Below, piece after piece: positions 1-8,227 of a stretch of DNA of 54,074 bases (the first letter of the stretch is position 1; every line of letters starts with the position of its first letter). The stretch spans positions 1-54,074 of the forward strand of contig JAEWED010000205.1 of assembly GCA_023389745.1 (NCBI GenBank), read 5' to 3'. Below the pieces are notes generated by a model. That model worked only from the letters and a program-made list of their open reading frames with translations, searched no databases and had not been told where the DNA came from. Position numbers and translations under genes: made by a program. This DNA is from Actinomycetes bacterium. GTDB taxonomy: Bacteria > Actinomycetota > Acidimicrobiia > Acidimicrobiales > Microtrichaceae.

Positions 1-1407
1 GCGCGCTAGTGCTGGGTGTGGATCGTGGCGCTGCTCGGACTGCAGTGGGCCGGCGCGGTGCTCGTCCCGCTCAACACCCGCTACAAGGGGATCGAGGCCG
101 CCGACATCATCCGCCGCAGCGGCGCCCGACTGCTGTTCACCGTCGAGGGCTTCCTCGGCAACGACTACGTGTCGATGCTGCGCGACGAGACGTCGGGCGA
201 TCTGCCCGAGCTCGAGCAGATCATCCTGCTGCGCGACACCGGTGCCCGCCCCGAGGGGACCCTCTCGCTCGACGAGTTCGTCGCGACCGGCGCCGAGGTG
301 TCGGCCGACGAGGTCACCGCACGCATCGACGAGCTCACCGGCGACGACCTCTCCGACCTGCTCTTCACCTCGGGCACCACCGGCGCTCCCAAGGGCGTCA
401 AACTCAGCCACGCCCAGACGCTGCGTGCGTTCGGCGACTGGGCCGACATCGGCGGCCTGCGAGTCGACGACCGCTACCTGTGCATCAATCCGTTCTTCCA
501 CGCCTTCGGCTACAAGGCGGGCATCGTCGCGTCGTTCATGACCGGCGCGACCTTGGTGCCGATGGCGACCTTCGACCTGGACGCGGTCGCGGATCTGATC
601 GAGGCCGAGCGCATCAGCGTGATCCCCGGCCCGCCGACGATCTACCAGACGCTACTGAACCACCCGAGCTTCGACCCGGCACGGACCGGCACGCTCCGCT
701 TGGCCGTGACCGGCGCGGCACCGGTGCCCGTCGAGCTCGTCGAACGCATGCGCAACGAGCTCGGCTTCGACACCGTCGTCACCGCCTACGGCATGACCGA
801 GGCGTCCGGCTGCGCCACGATCTGCCGCCGCGAGGACTCCGCCGAGACGATCTCGACGACGTCGGGTCGGGCGTTCCCGGGCATGGAGGTGCAGGTCGTC
901 GACGAGGACGGCGCCCCGGTCCCCGCGGGCGAGGACGGCGAGGTCTGGGTGCGCGGCTACAACGTCATGTCGGGCTACTTCAACGCCCCCGAGCAGACCG
1001 CCGAGACGCTGACACCCGATGGCTGGCTGCGCACCGGCGACGTCGGCGTGATGACCGAGGACGGCTACCTCACCATCACCGACCGCAAGAAGGACATGTT
1101 CATCGTCGGTGGCTTCAACGCCTACCCGGCCGAGATCGAGCGCCTGCTGCTGGGCCACCCCGACGTGGCGCAGGCCGCGGTGGTCGGCGTGCCCGACGAG
1201 CGCATGGGTGAGGTCGGTTACGCCTTCGTGCTGCCCACGCACGGCACCTCGCCGGACCCCGCCGAGATCGTCGCGTGGTCCAAGGAGCACATGGCGAACT
1301 TCAAGGCGCCCCGCTACGTCGAGGTCGTCGACGCCCTGCCGCTGAACGCCAGCGGCAAGGTGCTCAAGTTCGAGTTGCGCGAACGCGCGGAAGGATCACT
1401 GCGATGA
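1..1407 (+). CDS. Acyl-CoA synthetase (AMP-forming), FadD3-like, 5'-truncated
   Basis: ANL-superfamily ligase that would activate a carboxylic acid to its CoA thioester through an acyl-adenylate. Reading from the GTG at 16 (463 residues), the AMP-binding P-loop motif LLFTSGTTGAPKG is at residues 116-128, the TGD motif is near 341, and the C-terminal NASGK catalytic lysine is near 448. The first visible residues (WIVALLGLQWAGAVLVPLN) belong about 60-70 residues into a normal member of the family, so the GTG at 16 is not the true start and the gene is cut by the window edge. An in-frame TAG at 7-9 sits where relatives usually read Pro-Asn, so the first nine bases are probably a contig-end artefact. 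It overlaps the next gene by 4 bp (ATGA). Resemblance to FadD3 (ring-degradation acyl-CoA synthetase) is by eye and the substrate is unproven. Confidence 0.85.
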
Positions 1408-2264
1408 AGTTCTGCCACGGTCTGATCGGTGCACGCCCGGAGCACTGGAACCGGTTGGCCAAGGTCTGCGAAGAGGTCGGCTTCGACTCGGTCGCGGTGT
1501 CGGACCACGCGGTGTTCCCGCAGGACCTCGAGTCCAAGTACCCCTACACCCCCGACGGCACGCCGCTGTTCGACGCGGACGAGTCGTGGCCCGACGCGTG
1601 GGTCGCGATCGGTGCCATGGCGGCGGTGACCACGCGGCTCAAGTTCGTGACCAACGTCTACGTGCTGCCGGCCCGCAACCCGTTCGTCGTCGCGAAGGCT
1701 GTCGGCACCGCGGCGTTCCTGTCGAACGATCGTGTCGGCCTGGGGATCGGTGCGGGTTGGATGCGCGAGGAGTTCGAGCTGCTCGAACAGCCCTTCGCGA
1801 AGCGCGGCGCCCGCATGGACGAGATGGTCGAGGTCATGCGGAAGCTCTGGTCCGGTGGCTGGGTCGAGCACCACGGCGAGTTCTACGACTTCGGTCCCGT
1901 CGAGATGCGCCCGGCGCCCGCGCAGCAGGTGCCGATCTACGTGGGCGGTCACTCCGACGTGGCGTTCCGGCGCGCCGCCCGCCTCAGCGACGGTTGGTTG
2001 GGCATGCACTACGACCTCGACGTGCTCTTCGCGCACTGCGAGACGCTGCGCCGGGCCCGTGAGGACGCCGGCACCGCGGACCGACCCTTCGAGATCATCT
2101 GCTCGCCGATGGTCGCCCCCAAGCCCGACGTGCTCGAGGAGCTCGAAGCCGCCGGCGTGACCACCATCTTGACGTCGTCGTGGTTCAACGGCGGCATCGC
2201 CGCCCCCGACATCGACCGTGCAGAGGAGATGGTGCGCGCCTACGGGGAGCGCTTCATCGGGTAG
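1404..2264 (+). CDS. LLM-class F420-dependent oxidoreductase
   Basis: A 286-residue TIM-barrel protein of the luciferase-like monooxygenase family, probably using F420 to oxidise or reduce an acyl-CoA pathway intermediate. Family features are the N-terminal SVAVSDH segment, the TNVYVLPARNP strand-loop, the GVGxGW-type motif (GLGIGAGWMREEFE), a QVPIYVGGH strand and the SDGWLG segment. The ATG at 1404 is chosen because it overlaps the stop of the synthetase gene (ATGA), which implies translational coupling. A longer in-frame reading begins inside the synthetase gene and is rejected. The substrate cannot be told from sequence; the neighbours suggest fatty or steroid-like acyl-CoA catabolism. Confidence 0.85.
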   Translation: MKFCHGLIGARPEHWNRLAKVCEEVGFDSVAVSDHAVFPQDLESKYPYTPDGTPLFDADESWPDAWVAIGAMAAVTTRLKFVTNVYVLPARNPFVVAKAVGTAAFLSNDRVGLGIGAGWMREEFELLEQPFAKRGARMDEMVEVMRKLWSGGWVEHHGEFYDFGPVEMRPAPAQQVPIYVGGHSDVAFRRAARLSDGWLGMHYDLDVLFAHCETLRRAREDAGTADRPFEIICSPMVAPKPDVLEELEAAGVTTILTSSWFNGGIAAPDIDRAEEMVRAYGERFIG

Positions 2265-2324
2265 CCGACGGAGCATCTCCTAGGTGATCCTCGTCGGAGG
2301 TCGATCCGGTGGAGACTGTTCGGC

Positions 2325-3065
2325 GTGAGCGCCGAGCCACGTGACGTGGGCCCCATCGAGGGCCGTGAGGTCTACCGGGACGGGCCGCCACCGCCACCTC
2401 CCGCGCCGCCACCACACCCCGCTGCGCCGCCACACCCCTCTGCGCCGCCACACCCCTCTGCGCCGCCACCTCCTCCCGCTCCGTCGGCGGGCGGGCCGTC
2501 GGGCGCAGTGGTCCCGCGCGCCCAAGGTCTGGGTCCTGCGGCGTCGCAGGCGTGGCGTGACGTGCGGTCGAGCCGAGGGAAGCACGTGCCGAACTCGCGG
2601 CCGGTTCCGGAGTGGATGCGGAAGTTCGCCTGGTTCCTCGACGACTCGATCCCGATCCCGGGCACCAACGGTCGGCGCCACACCGGTGTCGACGGCATCA
2701 TCGCGATCGTGCCCGTGGCAGGCGACGTCGCCGGCCTGGTCATGTCGCTGTCGATCGTGCTCGCCGGCGTGGCCGCGGGTGTGACCATCCCGACCACGCT
2801 TCGGATGCTGCTCAACGTCGGCTACGAGACCCTGGCTGGACTGATCCCCTTCGGTGGGGTCGTGTTCGACATGGTCTTCAAGTCGAACATGCGCAACGTG
2901 CGCTTGATCGAGAAGGACCTGGCGGACCGCCGCGCGACCAGGCGATCCAGCCTGGGGGTGCTGCTGCTCACCGCCGCGGTCGTCGTGGCCGGGCTGGTGA
3001 TGATGGTCGCCACCACGATCCTCGCGACCTTCGTCATCGTGTGGCTGGTGTCCCGCATCTTCTGA
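2325..3065 (+). CDS. DUF4112 membrane protein with proline-rich N-terminus
   Basis: A 246-residue protein with a GTG start. Residues 20-55 are a low-complexity Pro/Ala/His stretch built from 18-bp repeats (about 2423-2470, unit APPHPS). Residues 95-190 match DUF4112: WFLDDSIPIPGTNGRRHTGVDG, then IIAIVPVAGDVAGL and LIPFGGVVFDMVFKSNMRNVRL. Hydrophobic segments fall near residues 128-150, 160-180 and 215-245, so it is an integral membrane protein. DUF4112 has no established function. It stands alone between the LLM gene and a TetR gene on the same strand. Confidence 0.75.
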   Translation: MSAEPRDVGPIEGREVYRDGPPPPPPAPPPHPAAPPHPSAPPHPSAPPPPPAPSAGGPSGAVVPRAQGLGPAASQAWRDVRSSRGKHVPNSRPVPEWMRKFAWFLDDSIPIPGTNGRRHTGVDGIIAIVPVAGDVAGLVMSLSIVLAGVAAGVTIPTTLRMLLNVGYETLAGLIPFGGVVFDMVFKSNMRNVRLIEKDLADRRATRRSSLGVLLLTAAVVVAGLVMMVATTILATFVIVWLVSRIF

Positions 3066-3098
3066 CGCTCATCGTCTGACCGCATCAGCCCGGCTCGC

Positions 3099-3104
3099 TA
3101 GCGT
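3099..3104 (+). promoter_or_regulatory. -10 box TAGCGT of a leaderless promoter for the TetR gene
   Basis: TAGCGT ends 7 bases before the GTG at 3112, so transcription should begin at or next to the start codon. The same TANNNT plus 6-8 bases plus start arrangement recurs at six other genes in this window. Confidence 0.4.
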
Positions 3105-3111
3105 CGGGGCC

Positions 3112-3813
3112 GTGACCAGCTCCGACCCCTCCTTGCCGGCCGACCCGGCCGCGACCACCAACGACCCGGACCTGCGGGCCGTCGACGGGCGGGTTCCCGG
3201 GCGCCGCGGCATGGCGACCCGCCAACGTCTGCTCGAGCAGACGAGCGCCCTGCTCGAGTCCACGTCGTACCGCGACCTGAAGGTCGTCGACATCGCCCGG
3301 GAGGCGGGCACCTCGCCGGCGACCTTCTACCAGTACTTCCCCGACGCCGAGTCCGCGTTGCTCGCGCTGGCCGACGGACTGGTGGGCGAGGGGGTCGAGC
3401 GTCTGACCCGACCGATCCGCGAGGCCGTCTGGGAGGGGCGCGCTGCGTACGAGGCGTGCGAGGCGATCTCGGCGTCGTTCCTGGACTTCTGGGCGGATCA
3501 CTCGGCGCTGATGGCCGTCATCGACCTGGCCGCGCTCGAAGGGGACCAGCGCTTCCGCGGATGTCGCACCCAGCTGTTGAACCGGTTCACCGTCGCAGCG
3601 ATGGAGGTCATCTCCGAGCAGCAGGCGCTCGGCACCGCGCCGCGAGACCTCGATCCCGAAGCCACCGCGGCGGTGCTCGTCTCGATGTTGGCGCACGTCG
3701 CGGCGCACCAGTTCGGCATGGAGGCGGCGGGCATCTCGACTGACGCGATCAGGAGCACCATGGCCCGCCTGATCTACACGGGTGTCACCGGACGGACTCC
3801 GCCGACGGACTGA
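3112..3813 (+). CDS. TetR/AcrR-family transcriptional regulator
   Basis: A 233-residue regulator. The helix-turn-helix is at residues 58-77 (VVDIAREAGTSPATFYQYFP). The variable ligand-binding domain follows and includes an EGDQRFRGCRTQL segment. GTG 3112 is chosen because a -10-like box lies 7 bases upstream. The last 29 bp overlap the end of the convergent membrane-protein gene. Its target is not obvious: the nearest shared operator (TCTGAC-N5-GTCAGA at 6868) is 3 kb away, and another TetR gene at 20977 is better placed to own that motif. Confidence 0.85.
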   Translation: MTSSDPSLPADPAATTNDPDLRAVDGRVPGRRGMATRQRLLEQTSALLESTSYRDLKVVDIAREAGTSPATFYQYFPDAESALLALADGLVGEGVERLTRPIREAVWEGRAAYEACEAISASFLDFWADHSALMAVIDLAALEGDQRFRGCRTQLLNRFTVAAMEVISEQQALGTAPRDLDPEATAAVLVSMLAHVAAHQFGMEAAGISTDAIRSTMARLIYTGVTGRTPPTD

Positions 3814-4783
3814 CCCGCTGCGCCCGCCGCATCGAGAGGGCGGTGTCGATCAGGTCCCAGACGGTGACCACGACCACGCCGACGGCGATCAGCCCCGTCA
3901 GGATCGTGCCGGGGTCGCCGACGTCATCCCAGTCGAGCTGCGCGACGAACGCCGGGTTCAGGAAGCGGTCCTGGGACAGCAGCCAGAGGATCGAGGCTGC
4001 GAACACGAGCTGGACGGCCGCGTACTGACCGAACAGCGTGGGCGTCCACCGTCGCCGACGGAAGGCGAGGACCGCGAGCACGGCCTCGACGACGAGCAGC
4101 ACGATCAGGAACGGCCACCAGTTGGACCAGTTGTCGGGGTCGAGGATCGCGACCGGTGCGCCGTCGTCGGTCACCAGGGTGGAGCCGCGCTGCCACAGCA
4201 TCGCGGCGATCGTGAGCGCCGTGACGACGACGGTCATCGCAGTGTCGCCCAGCGAGACCGACCCGGTGGTGACCTCGGGCAGGTCGTCGGGGGTCCACTC
4301 GTGCTCCGGGGCCGGGTCCGGCTCGACCCGCTCGATGACGGCGAACACGGCCGTCGTCCAGAACGACACCTGCACCGCCACCATGAGCGCCGTGACGATG
4401 GTCGAGCTCACGACCTCGCCCACGTCACCGCCGTCGACGGCCTCGCCGATCCCGGCGACCAGAGCGACGATCGGTACGACGATCGACAGGAGCAGCCGGA
4501 GCAGGCCCCACCACACGTGGAAGTACGCCGGTCCGATCAGGTGCGTGAGCCTGCCGCGGTAGCGCTCGGCGAGGCGCGCCGGATCGCCGAGCTCGGTCAG
4601 CGCCGCGACCTCGGCCGTCGGGCGATCGACCTCGCCCGACTCGAGTCGTGCCTCGATCGAGTCGTCGATGAGACCGCGCAGCTCCAGCTCCAGGTCTGCC
4701 CTGGCGTCCGGCGCGGTGCCGCGCATCGCCACCTCGACGTAGCGGTCGGTCAACGTGGGTGCGGACGGCCTCGTCGCGGTCAT
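3785..4783 (-). CDS. Integral membrane protein with N-terminal HAAS/permease-prefix-like domain
   Basis: A 332-residue protein. Residues 10-75 look like the HAAS or permease-prefix domain that accompanies PadR regulators: ELELRGLIDDSIEARLESG, then AEVAALTELGDPARLAERYRG. About six hydrophobic segments follow, with a cluster of Asp/Glu between the second and third. The ATG at 4783 overlaps the stop of the upstream PadR gene (ATGA). PadR plus HAAS-protein pairs are usually autoregulated membrane-stress or transport modules, and this one has no visible ABC partner. The exact function is unknown. Confidence 0.7.
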   Translation of the reverse strand: MTATRPSAPTLTDRYVEVAMRGTAPDARADLELELRGLIDDSIEARLESGEVDRPTAEVAALTELGDPARLAERYRGRLTHLIGPAYFHVWWGLLRLLLSIVVPIVALVAGIGEAVDGGDVGEVVSSTIVTALMVAVQVSFWTTAVFAVIERVEPDPAPEHEWTPDDLPEVTTGSVSLGDTAMTVVVTALTIAAMLWQRGSTLVTDDGAPVAILDPDNWSNWWPFLIVLLVVEAVLAVLAFRRRRWTPTLFGQYAAVQLVFAASILWLLSQDRFLNPAFVAQLDWDDVGDPGTILTGLIAVGVVVVTVWDLIDTALSMRRAQRVSPSAESVR

Positions 4784-5166
4784 GTCCGGTCTCCCTTCCC
4801 GAGTGCCTCGATGGCCTCGTCCAGTCGTGTCCAGTCCCTCAGCAGCGCAGCGGCCACCGCATCCCCGGCAGCGGTCGTCCGGTAGAACTTCCGCGGACGG
4901 GACTCGTCGGTGTTCCAGTCGCTCTCGAGCAGCCCTTGGGACTCGAGTCGCCGCAGCAGCGGATAGAGCGTGTTGCCCTGCACCTCGAACCCGGCGGTCT
5001 CGAGCTGCTCGAGCAGGCCGTAGCCGTAGCCCGGCTCGCGCAGCACCTCGAGGCAGGCGAGCACGACGGTGCCGCGTCGCAGCTCCTGCAGGTGTGTGTC
5101 GAGTGCGCCGGAACCTGGTGGATCGTCGGGCGAGTCGCCGTCGGCGCCAGCAGGGGGTCGTGCCAT
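4780..5166 (-). CDS. PadR-family transcriptional regulator
   Basis: A 128-residue regulator. The winged helix spans about residues 28-95: ELRRGTVVLACLEVLREPGYGYGLLEQL, GNTLYPLLRRLESQGLLES, and the wing PRKFYRTTAAG. It lacks the long C-terminal helix of PadR subfamily 1, so it belongs to the short subfamily 2. The first 20 residues are Pro/Asp/Gly-rich and probably disordered. It is translationally coupled to the downstream membrane protein. The promoter carries an inverted repeat (5182-5194), suggesting autoregulation. Confidence 0.85.
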   Translation of the reverse strand: MARPPAGADGDSPDDPPGSGALDTHLQELRRGTVVLACLEVLREPGYGYGLLEQLETAGFEVQGNTLYPLLRRLESQGLLESDWNTDESRPRKFYRTTAAGDAVAAALLRDWTRLDEAIEALGKGDRT

Positions 5167-5173
5167 GGGTTAC

Positions 5174-5196
5174 ATCATAGTGTGTGTTACACACCA
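5174..5196 (-). promoter_or_regulatory. padR promoter with leaderless -10 and inverted-repeat operator
   Basis: On the minus strand TATGAT (5179 down to 5174) ends 7 bases before the ATG at 5166, which implies a leaderless transcript. Immediately upstream, GTGTG-TTA-CACAC (5182-5194) is an inverted repeat that would overlap the -35/-10 spacer. This is a natural place for PadR to bind, though it is not the classical ATGT-N8-ACAT PadR site. Confidence 0.45.
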
Positions 5197-5231
5197 TTGT
5201 GCAAGAGGAATTGCAGTGCGGCGCTGCTGGC

Positions 5232-6836
5232 TCAGGCGAACGGCGTCGGCTCGGTGCTCGCCGCGCACCCCGGAACCGGCGCGCTCGGCTCCGCGAGGAA
5301 CGAGCGCAGCACCTCACGGGTGCACGGTGTCGCGAGCATCGGGGCGTGCCCGCCGCGAGGCACCTCGACGTAGATCGCCCCCCATCGCTGTGCCAGGCGT
5401 CGAGCGGTCGAGGCGGGCGTGATCGGATCGAGCTCGCCGGCGACGACCAGCACGGGCACCTCCGGATCCACGTCGGCCGCGGCGGACGCGGTGCGCTCGA
5501 CCGGCCAGCGATCGCAGTACGGGTCACCGCTGGTGAGTGCGACGGTGCCGGCACCGTCGGGGATGTCGACCTCGGACCACGGCGGGGGCTCGGCGACGCG
5601 ATCCGCACAGATCCCGCTCATCAGGGCGCCGGTCGCGGTGCTCGACAACGCCGGCGCGATGCGCGGCCCGACCGAGCCGAGCAGTGCGTCGTCGCCGTGG
5701 GCCACCGCCTCGATCGCCATCGGCAGCAGCGGCACGAGCTCGCTGTCGTACATCGCCGCGAACAGCCCGGCGCGCAGGTCGTCGCCGGTCAGGACGAGTC
5801 GGCCGGGTTCGCCGCTCGTCGGGTCGGTCACCGGGATCGTCAGCGGTGCGCCGTCTGCCCGGGCCAGCGCGGTGTCGAGCGACCCGCCGAGGTCGGGGTG
5901 TGCGGTCGCGCATGCCGGGTCGGTGTCGCAGGCGTCGAGCAATCGGGTGATCGCGGGATCGACCTGCTCGGCGTCGCTGCCCGGGTGACCGGAGCCCGGC
6001 GGGTCGATCGAGTCGAGCGCGAGCGCTGCGACCCGGTCGGGATGCGCGGCGGTGTACTCGAGCGCCAGGCGGGTGCCGTACGAGCTGGCCACCAGACGCA
6101 GGCGCTCGACGCCGAGCGCCCGCCGCAGGTCCTCGAGGTCCGCGACGGCGGTCGTCACGTCGTAGTGGTCCAGGTCGACCCCGTCGTCGCGGAGGCGGTC
6201 GTGGCAGCGTTCGATCGCGTCGGCGACCACGGCCTGCTCCTGGGCCGGGTCGCCGTCGTCCGCGAGTGCGTCGAGCACCGCACGCTGGTGTTCGGGGCAC
6301 TCCAGGGCGGGCAGCGCGTCACCGCCGCCGCGTTGGTCGTGCACGATGACGTCGGTGCCCAGCGCATCGGCGTCGGTCGACCACGTCGCCCACTGCTCGA
6401 CCGCCCCACCGCCCGGGCCGCCGTGCAGGTGGACCACCGGTGCGTCGGCCATCTCGGCGCTGGTGGCAACACGTTCGAAGGGCTCGAAGGTCAGCACCGG
6501 CAACTCCACCTGGCGGTCGTCGGGGTGGGCGCGGTCCTCGGGCAGCACGAGCACCTGGCAGGTGATGCGGTCGCCGGGCCCCGCCGGGATGCCCGGCTCC
6601 GGGCACGCCGAGTCGGTGAGCCGCGGCGGCGGCCCCTGCGCCGCGGTCGTCGCGGTCCCGTCCCGCTCGGCAGGGTCGACCCGACGTTGTGCGTCGTCGC
6701 GCTCCGGCGTGCAGCCGACCCCGAGCGCCACGGCGACCACGGCCGCTGCCACCAGCATCCAGGCGTTCGGCGCCGTCGTGCGGCCACCTGCGTCGGGAGC
6801 GGAGCGGGTGGATCGCACGGCGACATCGTTACTCAC
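5232..6836 (-). CDS. Secreted alpha/beta-hydrolase lipoprotein, S33 tripeptidyl-aminopeptidase-like
   Basis: From the GTG at 6836 the product is 534 residues, with a hydrophobic signal ending in a lipobox (VALGVGC, Cys42), so it should be an exported lipoprotein. Alpha/beta-hydrolase features are the oxyanion loop HLHGGPGG, the HDQRGGG segment, a nucleophile elbow VASSYGT (a GxSYG variant), the acid-bearing strand VVAGELDPITP and the catalytic-His segment PRGGHAPML. The order and length match actinobacterial Tap-like hydrolases that release peptides or cleave esters. No perfect Shine-Dalgarno is visible, so the start is uncertain, and much longer in-frame readings are rejected. It is divergent from the acyl-CoA dehydrogenase at 6904. 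Confidence 0.8.
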   Translation of the reverse strand: MSNDVAVRSTRSAPDAGGRTTAPNAWMLVAAAVVAVALGVGCTPERDDAQRRVDPAERDGTATTAAQGPPPRLTDSACPEPGIPAGPGDRITCQVLVLPEDRAHPDDRQVELPVLTFEPFERVATSAEMADAPVVHLHGGPGGGAVEQWATWSTDADALGTDVIVHDQRGGGDALPALECPEHQRAVLDALADDGDPAQEQAVVADAIERCHDRLRDDGVDLDHYDVTTAVADLEDLRRALGVERLRLVASSYGTRLALEYTAAHPDRVAALALDSIDPPGSGHPGSDAEQVDPAITRLLDACDTDPACATAHPDLGGSLDTALARADGAPLTIPVTDPTSGEPGRLVLTGDDLRAGLFAAMYDSELVPLLPMAIEAVAHGDDALLGSVGPRIAPALSSTATGALMSGICADRVAEPPPWSEVDIPDGAGTVALTSGDPYCDRWPVERTASAAADVDPEVPVLVVAGELDPITPASTARRLAQRWGAIYVEVPRGGHAPMLATPCTREVLRSFLAEPSAPVPGCAASTEPTPFA

Positions 6837-6867
6837 GGTGGCTCGCCGTGCCCGTTCAGACCTAGAT

Positions 6868-6884
6868 TCTGACGGGTCGTCAGA
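6868..6884. promoter_or_regulatory. Palindromic operator, site A (TetR type)
   Basis: TCTGACG-GGT-CGTCAGA is a perfect inverted repeat with 7-bp arms. It lies 19 bases before the ATG at 6904 and abuts a -10-like TAGATT (6863-6868). The same core recurs at 13034, 21860 and 32536, always at the start of acyl-CoA pathway genes. Its position over the promoter fits a repressor. Confidence 0.65.
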
Positions 6885-6903
6885 TAACGAGGTCGGAGCA
6901 ACG

Positions 6904-8124
6904 ATGGATTTCGAGTTCTCAGAAGAGCAGCAGGCGTTCGCGAAGGAAGTCATCGCGTTCTGCGACGAGCACGACGACATCGACATCTTCGACGTCACCC
7001 GCGAGAACATGGCCCAGATCGTCGACACGCCGAAGCGTCGTGCGTTCATGAAGGAGGTCGGCCACAAGGGCTGGCTCGGCATGACCTGGCCGAAGGAGTA
7101 CGGCGGTTCCGAGGGTGAGGGTGTCTACGAGTACATCCTCAACGAGGAGCTCGCCGGTCGTGGCGGCCCGCAGATCGGCAAGGGCGTCGGCATCATCGGC
7201 AAGACCCTGATCGCTCACGGCTCGGACTTCCTCAAGGACAAGTTCCTGCCGATGATCCTCGAGAACGACGTCGAGTTCGCAGTGGGCTACTCCGAGCCCA
7301 ACGCCGGCTCCGACGCAGCGTCGATGCGCCTCAAGGGCGTGAAGCACACGACCGAGGACGGCCGCGAGGGCTGGCTGCTGAACGGCCAGAAGACCTGGAC
7401 CACCTCGGCCCACTTCGCAGAGTGGTACTGGTGCGGCGTCCGCACCGATCCCGACAACAAGCACATGGGCATCACGCTCATGCTCATCCCGATGGACGAC
7501 CCCGGGATCACCATCAACGGGATCTGGACCATGGGCGACGAGCGCACCAACGAGGTGTGGCTCGACAACGTCTTCGTGCCCGACGAGTACGTCGTCGGCG
7601 AGGTCAACCACGGCTTCCGCTACATCTCCCAGGCGCTCGACCTGGAGCGCTTCACGATGTTCACGTACGCGCCGATCAAGCAGCGACTCGACCTGCTGAC
7701 CGACTACGTGAAGAACACCGTGCGCGACGGCGTGCCGCTGAAGGACGACCCGGTCGTCCGAGCCCGCATGGCGAAGCTGCACACCGACGCCGAGGTCGCC
7801 CGCGTCATGGGCCTCAAGTTCGTCGCCGAGGCCGTCAAGGTCGAGAAGCTGGTGCACGCGGGCAAGCCGTACCAGCCGCCGACGCTGCAGGCCTCGGAGT
7901 ACAAGCTGTTCGCGACCGAGCTGTCGAAGCGGCTCGCGGACGCCTCGATGGACATCGGCGGCCCGGGCACCCAGCTGCGGGTCCGCACCGAGGATGCCCC
8001 GATGGCGGGACGTGCCGAGTCGACCTACCGCTACACCGTGATCGACACGATCGGTGGCGGCGCCTCGGAGATCCAGAAGAACATCATCGCCCGCCGCGGC
8101 CTCGGTCTCCCGAAGAACTTCTGA
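6904..8124 (+). CDS. Acyl-CoA dehydrogenase (FadE-type)
   Basis: A 406-residue FAD-dependent acyl-CoA dehydrogenase. N-terminal helices start MDFEFSEEQQAF. The middle beta-domain carries VEFAVGYSEPNAGSD and NGQKTWTTSA, which line the FAD and acyl-CoA sites. The C-terminal segment DTIGGGASEIQKNIIARRGLGLP is typical. Length is normal for the family. Its promoter carries operator site A, so it is probably controlled together with the other acyl-CoA genes. The substrate is unknown; such long FadEs often act on branched or polycyclic acyl-CoAs. Confidence 0.9.
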   Translation: MDFEFSEEQQAFAKEVIAFCDEHDDIDIFDVTRENMAQIVDTPKRRAFMKEVGHKGWLGMTWPKEYGGSEGEGVYEYILNEELAGRGGPQIGKGVGIIGKTLIAHGSDFLKDKFLPMILENDVEFAVGYSEPNAGSDAASMRLKGVKHTTEDGREGWLLNGQKTWTTSAHFAEWYWCGVRTDPDNKHMGITLMLIPMDDPGITINGIWTMGDERTNEVWLDNVFVPDEYVVGEVNHGFRYISQALDLERFTMFTYAPIKQRLDLLTDYVKNTVRDGVPLKDDPVVRARMAKLHTDAEVARVMGLKFVAEAVKVEKLVHAGKPYQPPTLQASEYKLFATELSKRLADASMDIGGPGTQLRVRTEDAPMAGRAESTYRYTVIDTIGGGASEIQKNIIARRGLGLPKNF

Positions 8125-8152
8125 ACCGATGGCTCTTCGCGCCCCCTTCGCT

Positions 8153-8202
8153 GAAATCCGTCGCGGATTCGGTGGTATGACGCCGAATCCGCGACGGAAT
8201 TC
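8153..8202. terminator. Long GC-rich hairpin between acyl-CoA dehydrogenase and CoA-transferase genes
   Basis: Arms 8157-8172 and 8183-8198 are perfect 16-bp complements (TCCGTCGCGGATTCGG on the left) with a 10-base loop. The pairing extends three more bases after one mismatch. Each arm itself contains a shorter imperfect palindrome. There is no T-run, as is usual for high-GC actinobacterial terminators. It could instead be a double operator for the gene starting at 8227. Confidence 0.5.
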
Positions 8203-8213
8203 GGGTGCTCGTC

Positions 8214-8227
8214 CGGACGGTCGTCCG
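8214..8227. promoter_or_regulatory. Small inverted repeat at the CoA-transferase start
   Basis: CGGACG-GT-CGTCCG is perfect with 6-bp arms and touches the GTG start codon. It could be an operator or a weak RNA hairpin over the start. Evidence is only the symmetry. Confidence 0.25.

Noticed and set aside
3061..3095. CATC..CTGAC..CATC..CTGAC pattern after the DUF4112 stop, considered as another stop-spanning tandem repeat or operator
   Set aside because: The copies differ in length and sequence and the inverted symmetry is poor.
3785..5608. A 607-codon reading joining the membrane protein, the PadR region and beyond
   Set aside because: It is an open frame made by high GC. Family homology begins only at the ATG at 4783, and the PadR gene lies in another frame.
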